Assembly: GCA_011109175.1 (NCBI GenBank)
Contig: RDEW01000039.1
Span: 1 to 64,000, forward strand
Length of the DNA stretch: 64,000 bases
Source of the DNA: Dicyema japonicum
Lineage: Eukaryota > Dicyemida > Rhombozoa > Dicyemidae
Direction of reading: 5' to 3'
The notes under the pieces were generated by a model. That model was not told the DNA's origin. It saw nothing but the letters and a program-made list of their open reading frames with translations, and did not search any database. Positions within the stretch are counted from its first letter, which is position 1. Each line of letters begins with the position of its first letter. The position numbers were made by a program, and so were the translations under genes. Positions 54,376-62,974 of this stretch are shown piece by piece.

Positions 54376-54615
54376 TTGAGTGCCCTTGAAGTGCTTAATA
54401 ACGTCATGTGGATTGTTAAAGCATTTATCGATGGGATTGTGTTAAATTTAAATAATATTTGCGGTGCTGTGGAGACAACTGGAACTGTAGGCGCGAAGAC
54501 GGAAGCCTTTCTCCACAGCATTGGAAGCAAACTTGCCTCAAAAGGTGCGAGCCACGGGAGGGACTCTGGTTGAGGCAGAACCTCGAAATGGCGATTATCA
54601 GAAATAACGCTTTCA
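54376..54615 (+). pseudogene. LINE-B C-terminal fragment
   Basis: The plus strand reads GAVETTGTVGAKTEAFLHSI then GSKLASKGASHGRDSG, matching the VAIETSG...L..LG....TGD region of LINE-B. Frame and end decayed. Confidence 0.55.
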
Positions 54616-55139
54616 CCATTCTGTCGTCCTAATTATTGTCTAAATTAATTTATTTGTTTTTAATAAAAATTTAATATTTGCGGTTAAGCTATCAAACACT
54701 GACGACCATTAGAAGGGGTCCCATTAAACCAGGTCGTTCCCAGAAAGCCGTCATGTCGTTGGATCAAGAACTTTCTTCTGCACAGGGTTTGTGTCACAGT
54801 TGGTGGATTATTCCAATTTTTGATGCCTCTTGGAAAGTAACGATTCTGAGGCGCTGATTTCAGGAGCTCGGAGGCCCATTATTTTGTTGTCCCTATAGTT
54901 AGCCGTTTGAGCGATCTGCTCTTACAGAAAATTTGTTTTCACTTGAAAAAACTAAATAATGTAAGCTAAAAGACATTAACAGGTTCACATTGTGAGATTT
55001 TTGTATTTATCCACCTACTCTTCTTATCAAAATCCTTTAAGGAACTTTAGATAGCAACCATTGAGCTGACACGAAACTATAGTTCTTAAGAGATTTCGTG
55101 GGATATCAACCTCAACCCTGGGTATCTGAACGGATCCAA
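54616..55139 (-). pseudogene. Possible CR1-type LINE C-terminal scrap
   Basis: Minus-strand text near 54860-54800 reads YFPRGIKNWNNPPTVTQTL, like the 'FF--RVI--WN-LP' phrase at the end of CR1/Jockey polymerases. Short and unsupported by flanking motifs; the rest of this stretch is unassigned. Confidence 0.3.
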
Positions 55140-55400
55140 ATATTATTATGATGAAACACTCACAATAAAAAAGTTATATCCTTCCCATCACTTGTGCCAC
55201 ACCCCGGATGATCTGGTGAGTTAGACTCAACACGCTCTTCTCTAAATTGCGATTTTCCGAGGTTGCCAAGATCATCTGCGTCTTCTAATGCCATTTTAAC
55301 ATGTTTTAGATCGATTTTCATTATTGAGGGGAAAGTTGTTCGCGGCTTCCTTCTAAAAACCCCTGAGCAGACAAAGTATAATTCCATAATATCGTATGCA
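55140..55400 (-). mobile_element. RTE-like LINE 3' fragment
   Basis: The minus strand reads GVFRRKPRTTFPSIMKIDLK then KMALEDADDL, aligned with FRDRPRMTLPIMLHKDLQRM of the element at 15582. It ends with an ATCATAATAATA tail at 55141-55152. Confidence 0.7.
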
Positions 55401-55591
55401 GGGTATTCAAGTGCTTCGATTTACAAAGTGTCAATAGGGACTGTTTTTTTGATAAGTACGATTTTTTTAGACATACGTGCAATCGTGCAATTGACCACCT
55501 CAAAAAAAATTTTCCAAATATAAAATTTATTTTAATTCAATTCTACTATACATGGTTCTACTATACTACTTATCCTGTTGATTTCTCGAAT
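55401..55591. other. AT-rich spacer
   Basis: No feature recognised. Confidence 0.35.
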
Positions 55592-56629
55592 AAATTAATC
55601 AATCGCGTGGCGCCATGTGGTGCTACGAATAGCCTCGTTCTTTATAAAGATTTTTGGTTCGACACAGAGCTGTCTTTTGTAAGTGGTAAACACCGTGACA
55701 GAGGACTTTGTTGCTGATGTGTCGAGTCTCCGCTTCGAGAGCCATAGTTCCAGCTTGTCAAGCATTTGTTGAGCTGATTGAATGCTTCTGTCCTTGGAGG
55801 CAAGAATGATATCGTCGGAATAGGAGAGGAAGCTTTCATTGCAGGTTTGTGGCATGTCGTTTATGTAGAGATTGAAAAGGGCTGGCGATAGTGGGGATCC
55901 TTGAAGAACTCCATTTGGTATGAGACGGATTTTGACTTTATGTTGTAGCAAATCACTTGTCCACGTCTCCCACTTGAGAAGTTGGCAATCCATAGTTTTA
56001 TGTTCGGGTTTGTTATATCAACAGAGACAAAGACTGTTCGTTGGTGTGGTTTAGTGGAATTGAATCCCTCCGCAATGAACTGGCACAGGGACGTTAGGTA
56101 TTTTGCTGTGGAGTGTTTAGCTCAGAATCCATGTTGGAAAAGAGAGTCTTTGATATTTTCAAGAACTAATCTTTCGAGTCGGGAAAGTAAACATAGGATC
56201 GAGATTGGTCTGTAGGAAGAGGGGTCATTTTCGGATTTTCTTGGCTTCAAGATTGGTTTGATGTATGATATCTCTTCCAGACATCTGGAATAATGTTCAT
56301 ATTTATTGAAATTGTGAATATGTAAGCAATTAAATCTAAAGCAAGAAGTCCTAGATGCTGTAGTTCTGTTGTAGAAATATTGTCTGGACCTCGGGCATTG
56401 GAGTTTCGAGCCTTTGATATTGCCCACTGGACGTCCTTCGCCGTAAATATGGTCCACACGTATGATCCTTTTGTTTTTATTCTGTTTAGGAGTACTTGGT
56501 GTTTTTTGGAGTGATTTTTAAGTGCTATGGAAGCATAGTATTTCATTAAGTGTTTGGTTGTAATGAAATCCCATTTTGCGGTTCATCAAAAGATCCTTTG
56601 ATAGACTTGATTTTGTTCAGACCATTCAT
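55592..56629 (-). mobile_element. Jockey-like LINE (host of a nested insertion), left part
   Basis: Minus strand, from 56629: linker (ITKT-NHSKKHQVLLNRIK), RT fingers (ARGPDNISTTELQHLGLLAL; SYRPISILCLLSRLERLV), motif A region, LIPNGVLQGSPLSPALFNLY (about 55925-55870), LSYSDDIILASKDRS (about 55835-55790) and a thumb cut off at 55592. It is interrupted at 56629 by the element at 56630-59657 and resumes at 59658 for a short distance. Confidence 0.8.
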
Positions 56630-56854
56630 TTTATTTTTTATTTATTTTAATAACCCCGGGAACACCGAGAAAGAAAGACAAAAGAGTCAGACAGTTAGGT
56701 GATCCCAGTCCTCGCAATCACTTGTGCCATTCGACGTCTGTGATCTCCATCGTCCCCACTACTTTCCGGAAGAGCCTTCTCTCGGTCTTGCAGAGGAATC
56801 CGATCGGGGAGGGGAATTTCTTATCCAATCGGTTTTCTCTTGCCATGGGAAGGA

Positions 56855-59179
56855 TTAGGCGAAGCGGATTTCCATCTTCCTCACAGAGGCGAAGAAATCC
56901 GGAGCCACGACTACGGATCTTAGCTTCCATGAGTAGTGGGTCGACTGTTGATCCATTACGTGGGAAAGCATACTGATTGTTTTCCGGTATATCGAGTTGA
57001 TTCTTTGGACCAAAGACTCCGATAGCCCGAATCTCCATGCAACGGAGGCATACTCAATGGCAGGCGCGATTGTTTGTTGGTAGAGTGTAGAAACGGAAAA
57101 GTCCATGTTCCTCGTGGTCCTCCGAACAAGGGCGCGTATAACGTTAACTTTCTGGAGGCCCCTGGTGATCATGTCTGTTGCGTGGGAGTTGAATTTGAGA
57201 AGGCTGTCGTACTTGACTCCAAGGACAATGGGGGACTTTGTCACTGGAATCCTAGTGGGACCAATGAAAAGACTCGGTTCATCCTTGGAACGACGGTCCG
57301 ACGTGAATGTGGAACAGATAGACTTGGTTGCAGAAATCGTTAGTCGATTGCCAGCAATCCAATCGTGGAGAATGTTCAATTTTGTCTGAGTTTTAAGAGA
57401 TGCGACTTGCGTCGAGCGGTTCCGTATTGCAATGACTACGTCGTCTGCGTAGGATAATAACAGGGAATCTTCGTCTCCATCATTAGGTAGGTCGTGTAGG
57501 AAAAGGTTGAATAGAATTGGTGAAAGTGGAGACCCCTGGGGTACCCCGTTCGGTAGTAATCGTGATCTAGATCTGAGATCACCACTGACTACTCTTCCAC
57601 GTCTTCCAGACAAAAAGTTGGCCAGCCATAATTTCACATTCGGACGAATATTAGTAGAAAAAATTTTTCCAACCAAGATTTTCCTCGAAACAGTGTCAAA
57701 GGCTTTGTTGATGTCAATAGAAACCAAGATTGTGCGTTTGTGAGGCGGAGGATGGGTGTTAAAACCGTCGGCAATGAACTGCGATAAAGTTGCCAAGTAT
57801 GTAGCGGTGGACCTACCGCGGAGGAAACCATGTTGAAATATAGGACGCGGAAGATACGGAATAATGACTGATAATACAAGTTTCTCCATAATTTTTGACA
57901 GTGTGCTGGTAACGGAAATAGGCCTGTAGGATGCAGGTTCTGTCTCTGGTTTCCCAGCCTTCAATATCGGTCTGATGATAGAATTCTTCCAAATCTTAGG
58001 AATAATATTATAGTTAATGGACAGATTGTATATATGCGTGAGGTAGCCAATTGCGTAGTGGCTTAGGTGTTTTAGGTGAATAGAAGATACTTTGTCAGGC
58101 CCGCACGCCCGTGAGCTCTTTAATCTGGTGATCACATCCAAGACTTGGTCATCTGTGAATAGTTCGTGATAAGGTTCCTTCTTCGGTTTATGGGCACGCA
58201 CCTTAATGTCCAGGTGTTTCGAGAATGGTTTGAAGCTAATTCCAGCGTAATGTTTCATAAGGATGTTAGGATGTAGGTGGCATAAGTGTTCAGGAGAAGA
58301 CTTTCCGGTTCCGTCTGCATCATCCAGCTCCGACTTGACTTGTTTAAGAGTTTTCCAGAAGTGTCGGGATGTACTTTTCCTGTCGAGGTGGTTAACTAGA
58401 TGCTGCCATCTCTTGTCCTTGTGTTCTTTTATGCTCTGACAGATTCTTTTATTCAGTTGTCTGAGGGCTGTCAAAGACTTCATGTCCAACAGATGGCATC
58501 TCTTCAGCCGGTCTCTTTGTTTTATAAGACTTATTGTATAAGAGCTGAGGGTAGGAATAAACTTCTTGTATGACGATATAGGAATAAAAATATGGTCAGC
58601 TTTCTGAATGGCAGCGCTGATAATTTCTGCGGCCTCGTCAATAGAGCGTATTGGGAAGGATAATCTCCCGGCCAAGAATTTATCCACAAGGTTACTGAAA
58701 CCAGACCAGTCAACCTTCGTATAATCCTTGAATCTTTTTGATTCCGCCGACCGTCTCCTGTATCGTCGAAGACCTCTCAATTTTAGAAGGATTGGATTGT
58801 GGTCACTGGAGAAGCCGTAAAAGACGTTCCAGGAAATGAGTCCAGCCAGAGAAGGTGAGCATAATGTTAAGTCGGGGGATGTGCAGCTATCAGTTATCCT
58901 TAATGGGGTCCTCGTATGTGAGTTAGGGTTGTTCAGTATAATCAGGTCAGGAAGATAATTTGCAATGAGTTCTCCTCGGTTATCAGAGGATTGGGAAGTG
59001 AGCCAAACGGGATGTCGTGCATTAAGATCCCCACATAACAGTAGATTTTTCAATGTTGAAATGCGTGATAAATCAGGGGTGTAAGATGACGGACACGATC
59101 CTTGTGGAGGAATATATATATTAGCCAAATGGATCCAAAAGGATGGGAATAACTCGATTTTGACAGTAATCTGCTCCAA
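56855..59179 (-). CDS. LINE endonuclease end and reverse transcriptase
   Basis: 774-codon frame. The endonuclease continues with IYIPPQGSCPSSY, LLLCGDLNARHPVW and SSDHNPILLKLRG. The RT follows: SRACGPDKVSSIHLKHL, SYRPISVTSTLSKIMEKLV, VSIDINKAFDTVSRKI (motif A Asp), LPNGVPQGSPLSPILFNLFL (motif B), LLSYADDVVIAIRN (catalytic Asp pair) and IVLGVKYDSLLKFNSHA (thumb). No internal stop. Catalytic residues appear intact, so apart from the one frame change the copy could be functional. Confidence 0.92.
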   Translation of the reverse strand: MEQITVKIELFPSFWIHLANIYIPPQGSCPSSYTPDLSRISTLKNLLLCGDLNARHPVWLTSQSSDNRGELIANYLPDLIILNNPNSHTRTPLRITDSCTSPDLTLCSPSLAGLISWNVFYGFSSDHNPILLKLRGLRRYRRRSAESKRFKDYTKVDWSGFSNLVDKFLAGRLSFPIRSIDEAAEIISAAIQKADHIFIPISSYKKFIPTLSSYTISLIKQRDRLKRCHLLDMKSLTALRQLNKRICQSIKEHKDKRWQHLVNHLDRKSTSRHFWKTLKQVKSELDDADGTGKSSPEHLCHLHPNILMKHYAGISFKPFSKHLDIKVRAHKPKKEPYHELFTDDQVLDVITRLKSSRACGPDKVSSIHLKHLSHYAIGYLTHIYNLSINYNIIPKIWKNSIIRPILKAGKPETEPASYRPISVTSTLSKIMEKLVLSVIIPYLPRPIFQHGFLRGRSTATYLATLSQFIADGFNTHPPPHKRTILVSIDINKAFDTVSRKILVGKIFSTNIRPNVKLWLANFLSGRRGRVVSGDLRSRSRLLPNGVPQGSPLSPILFNLFLHDLPNDGDEDSLLLSYADDVVIAIRNRSTQVASLKTQTKLNILHDWIAGNRLTISATKSICSTFTSDRRSKDEPSLFIGPTRIPVTKSPIVLGVKYDSLLKFNSHATDMITRGLQKVNVIRALVRRTTRNMDFSVSTLYQQTIAPAIEYASVAWRFGLSESLVQRINSIYRKTISMLSHVMDQQSTHYSWKLRSVVVAPDFFASVRKMEIRFA

Positions 59180-59649
59180 AGTCTTGTCGGAGCCAAGAAG
59201 CTCCGAGGTTCGTTGGTTGTATCCATAAAAAGAATATCGTTCTTTATAATAGTAAGTAGTCCTCCTCCGCGTCCTCCCTGACGATCTTTACGGATCACTG
59301 TGTATCCGGGAAAAGAGGGTGTTGGTATGGAGGGAGATAGCTTGGACTCCTGTATTAAAGCGAGGTCAGCCTCATTTTCGCGGAGGAGTGCCCGGAGTTC
59401 AAAGATTTTCTTCCTGATCCCATTCGTATTCAGTTGTATAATTGTAAAACCTCTCCATGGACCAGGATTGGTTTCGACGTCCCCACATAGAAGAATCAAA
59501 AGTCTGGATAAATGGGGACACCAGACAGGGTCGAAGACACAGGGGATGAAAGGACCACCAGACGGTGGGGAGAAGCTGTTGGCTCTTTTCGTTCCATTTT
59601 GGAATGGGTGACACCGTTTCTGGTGAGCCACATGACACCACGCTAACAT
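59050..59649 (-). CDS. LINE N-terminus: leader, 2A-like peptide, endonuclease start
   Basis: MLAWCHVAHQKRCHPF begins a 64-residue leader ending LLILLCGDVETNPGP. Translation through such motifs is known to skip the Gly-Pro bond, so the leader would be released and the endonuclease-RT would start with Pro. Endonuclease motifs follow: IIQLNTNGIRKK, LALIQESKLS, GYTVIRKDRQGGRGGGLLTI. The frame ends at 59050, overlapping the next frame; a single indel near 59160 separates them. Confidence 0.85.
   Translation of the reverse strand: MLAWCHVAHQKRCHPFQNGTKRANSFSPPSGGPFIPCVFDPVWCPHLSRLLILLCGDVETNPGPWRGFTIIQLNTNGIRKKIFELRALLRENEADLALIQESKLSPSIPTPSFPGYTVIRKDRQGGRGGGLLTIIKNDILFMDTTNEPRSFLAPTRLWSRLLSKSSYSHPFGSIWLIYIFLHKDRVRHLTPLIYHAFQH
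59458..59502 (-). other. 2A-like ribosome-skipping motif
   Basis: Encodes LLILLCGDVETNPGP: a leucine-rich run, then G-D-V-E-x-N-P-G-P. The core octapeptide (DVETNPGP) lies at 59458-59481. It sits 50-64 residues after the element's start codon. Activity is inferred from the motif, not shown here. Confidence 0.8.
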
Positions 59650-59671
59650 TTTTCAAATTCAGACCATTCAT

Positions 59672-59776
59672 AATTAACTTTGGATGGATGGCTGTGATAA
59701 TTAATTATTTATTGGTTTAAAAAAAATTAACTTTAATAGTATTGAGTAATATATTTAAAATCGTCTTTATCTTTGT
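59672..59776. other. End of interrupted LINE and promoter-side flank of next gene
   Basis: The first 20-30 bases continue the interrupted Jockey-like copy. The rest is AT-rich upstream sequence of the gene starting at 59777. Confidence 0.4.
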
Positions 59777-61048
59777 ATGGAATCCTCGCAGAATATTTCC
59801 ACTGATAATCAAATAGCCCCCGACGGATTTCACAATGAAAATGCATCCGTAATCGAACGGGATGTCATTTCTGGACTATTTGAGCTTTTAAAAGTAAATT
59901 TTTGTTTTGAAAAATCTTAATGAATTCTGTTCCACTAATTCTTAGTGCGTAAAATCCTCGGATGAGTATTTATCCGTGGATGGGTCCCAAATAATGATTT
60001 TGAAACTGTCGTTTGTTTTTTGTGGGAGATGTCAGCAAATGAAGTTGCTTCTGTGTTTACTTGAGGATTACTTTCACATTTTCCAAGAAAATGACTTCAA
60101 ATCAGTTTTGGTGTCCTCCATTCGAAATATTCCATCCCAACGAGTGGTGGTACGAGGCTACTTATACTGTAGGAACTTTGCCTCGGAATTCTTTCCAATT
60201 TATCGTTAGACGATAAAATTAGAGAAGATCTCTTCACTGAAGAGCTCAAGTATGCTTACAGTGATTTTAGGACAATAATTAATTCCCTAATCACATGTGA
60301 ATACCCCCACATTCTCAGTCAAGTCTTTAGGTTGTTACATTACTTTCAACCAGACTACTGCACTGTGTTCTATCAAATGAGAACAGTCGCCAGCAGTGGG
60401 GTTGTATCCTCACGTGTGACTTTTTCAACCAACTCTTGTTCATTTTATCGAGTTCTACTTGTGGTAGGGCGACAATATGTTTATATTAGATGATTTGATT
60501 ACTATTACTCTCCACACTTTTGACGTCATCCTGTATAACAGACTCCCCCGTAGTGACATCATCGGTCACCAAGATGACGTCATTTTGGCTCTCTTTTCTT
60601 CCTTCTACCAGGTTGGGTCAGACGATTCAAAGTTATTTGGTTTGATTTTGGACATTTTCGACTCACTAACGGAATTTTATTTCACTGAATCTGTGAGCTG
60701 TTTGTCTTTTGGTAATTTTAGATAAGTTTATCAGTCATTTTTTTAATTTTGTTGAGTTTATTTTCCTGCACAAATGTGATTGTGACTTTCGTATGATGGA
60801 ACAACTCCACGGTGGTCCCAATGGAAACCTTCTGAGACTCGTTGGATTCTTGAGTGAACTGGTAACTAGCAAGAACAGAGGCAAATGTTTATTTGTCGCT
60901 AAAGATGGTTCAAACTTATCTTAATCAGTTAGATGGGGAATTCTTAACCATTCTCAGTAATGTTTTGTCGCGTGTAAGGAAACTCGAATGCGACATTCCT
61001 TCCGAGTTTGAGAACACTTTGGAACTTGTTGTTGACAGCTTTAATTAA
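59777..61048 (+). CDS. Unrecognised helical-repeat (HEAT/ARM-like) protein, at least five exons
   Basis: Exon 1 59777-59893 (MESSQNISTDNQIAPDGFHN); intron 59894-59945 (52 nt); exon 2 to 60168 (ILKLSFVFCGRCQQMKLLL); intron 60169-60209 (41 nt); exon 3 with SLITCEYPHILSQVFRLLHY; an intron of 52 nt (or 16 nt) ending about 60471; exon 4 with FILDDLITITLHTFDVIL and SSFYQVGSDDSKLFGLIL; a frame change near 60705 fixed by one fewer T; intron 60862-60904 (43 nt); last exon MVQTYLNQLDGEFLTILS to TAA at 61048. About 350 residues, almost all helix-forming, with leucine spacing of a HEAT/ARM solenoid. I could not name the family; nuclear transport or phosphatase-regulatory solenoids are possibilities only. 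Confidence 0.65.
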
Positions 61049-62049
61049 ATATTTGCTTTAATTAATGTGATGTGAAAGTTTGAATTTTCTGGTCACTGAA
61101 AAAATATTTAATGTAGAGTCTAAGGTTTTCTCTCTGGTTCAACTTTTAAGTTGAAGCCTGTAGAGGGAAGCCTTCGAGGTCTGTAGAAGGATTGGAAGAA
61201 TGGGTAAAGCATCGTCTGCAAGATCTGGAAAGTGATTGCGACACTTTTCAGAGACAACCAGGAACTTAGATATTTTTGACGCCTGAGAATACTAAGAATT
61301 CGCGGCAGTGCCCATTCTCTCTTGGCAGATGATTTATTTCACCCTCCATAGCTCAGACATGGCCTGCCGTTGTCACTTGTGTATATATTTATAACATTGT
61401 CGACGTTAAAATATTCAAGTTCACGGTCCACGTGATCAGCGTAATCCTTCCATTTTGCCTTTTTTTAATTTGTGAAAACTAATCTTTGCAATTAAGGAAG
61501 TCGATCAGAATTGGATTTTAGTTGGAGTGAAGGTCATATATGACCTCCATCCTTGGCCAAGTTACAAATAATTTAAGTGTGAAAGGGTTGATAGTAGCCT
61601 CTATTGTCGGGTGACTTTTTTTGGTGAAATCATAAAGTTATTCAATTTGTTAATATTAAGTTGTAGAGTGGTTAGCATAAAAGAGGATGGCCCAGATTGT
61701 CTTCGATATCCCCCGATTTGATAAGAGGATTGAATGAGTTATAAGCAACCAACTCTTCGGTCCATAATCGCTGGAAGGGAGAAAAGGCGTGATTCTTTTT
61801 ACCATTTCATTAGCGACTGAGGTTGTGACGTCCCTCTGAAAATATATCTTCTTCGTGCTTGATTATCCGTTTTCCATTCTCCCCCGGTACTTTCAACACT
61901 AGAGGTTTTAAGTTCATTACAAAAAACATAAGCTTTAACGCGATTTATCAATTCATGGGGTCATTATTTGTTATTTTCAAAAAAAGAAAATTATCGCATA
62001 ATTACGAAATTGGATTATTCTATCTTTTTTGAAACCACTGTGTCCTATT
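61049..62049. other. Unassigned, with coding-like minus-strand pieces
   Basis: Minus-strand pieces include DHVDRELEYFNVDN (about 61430-61395), CRNHFPDLADDALPILPILL (about 61240-61180) and, at about 61920-61690, KVPGENGKRIIKHEEDIFSE and SPFQRLWTEELVAYNSFNPL. They may be exons of one short-intron gene or a decayed element. No family recognised. Confidence 0.25.
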
Positions 62050-62757
62050 CCTTTTTGTTATTTATCTTGAGGCTGCGTTGAGATACTTCATTGTCATTTA
62101 AAGTCCAATTTATGAATTGATACGCAGATGATTTGGACTTTATATCTTAAGGTGTTGAATTTCTCAAAAACGTACACGAGTGTCTATATATATTCAAAAA
62201 ATACTGACAAAACAGAGTACACATCATTCAGCCGTGCAGAGAGAACGTCCGTCTAGATGTGGAGAAGACAAAGAAGGTCGGATCTCTCTCAGTGGATGTG
62301 GAAGATGATGATCCTTGTCTTTGGTGCTTTCGGAAAACTAGTAAAAATAAGGTGCTTGGGTAGAAAGCCAAAAATATAAAAATTCTTTATCGTACCATCC
62401 TAATTTATAATGGAGCTTCCAAAACAGGTATGGACAGTATCGTTAGTTTTGATTTCGCCATGCTCAGGAACGCACTCAATATACAATACACTATACAGAA
62501 CACTAACTTAAAATTATTAAAAAAAATGTGTAGCACAGAACCAACGATCGAGATAGGAGACCGTTCGATCACATTTTGAGGATGGATTTGTGCTTACCAG
62601 AAAATCGTCTGACGGAGGAATATTTCATAAAAAAAAGATTATTCAGAGGAAGGACCATGCCAACTCTATCATCTGTGTTAAATGAAGAATTCAACTTTGT
62701 GTTCTTGAACCTTGTTGATTTTTTGTTTTTGTGTTCTCTGAGGTGCCGATAATAATA
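62050..62757 (+). mobile_element. RTE-like LINE, decayed copy
   Basis: The plus strand reads FVIYLEAALRYF (after motif B), a YADDLDF-like site near 62125, and later HILRMDLCLPENRLTEEYF and RGRTMPTLSSVLNEEF, in the element's order. It ends GATAATAATAAATG near 62757. Many stops. Confidence 0.7.
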
Positions 62758-62974
62758 AATGTATAAACTCTACCACTTGGAAGTGAACTACATTAAGTTT
62801 ACTTATATTTAATTAACCTCTGCCTCACTAACCTGTAGGAGACCAGCGTCTATTAAATAAGACGCAGAAAATGCCTGCCACTCCCATCAATTACTCCCTG
62901 TCAACCTGTTCAACACCTCTGGGCAGTCAGACTGGATATGGCAGATGCGTTATATTGACAATTATTATTATTAT
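62758..62974. other. Nothing recognised
   Basis: No supported feature. Confidence 0.4.

Larger units (their letters stand above)
56630..59657 (-). mobile_element. Full-length Jockey/CR1-like LINE with 2A-like motif
   Basis: A 3028-bp element flanked by 14-bp target duplications TTCAGACCATTCAT (56616-56629 and 59658-59671). The 5' end lies a few bases before ATG at 59649. The first frame encodes a short leader, the 2A-like motif and the first half of the endonuclease; the second encodes the rest plus RT. The 3' end carries the family tail (complement of AATAACCCCGGGAACACCGA) and an A/AAAT-rich end. Intact ends and clean duplications mark a recent insertion. Confidence 0.92.

Noticed and set aside
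60706-60715. A 10-nt intron (GTAATTTTAG) in the solenoid gene
   Set aside because: Too short; a one-base change in the preceding T run is simpler.
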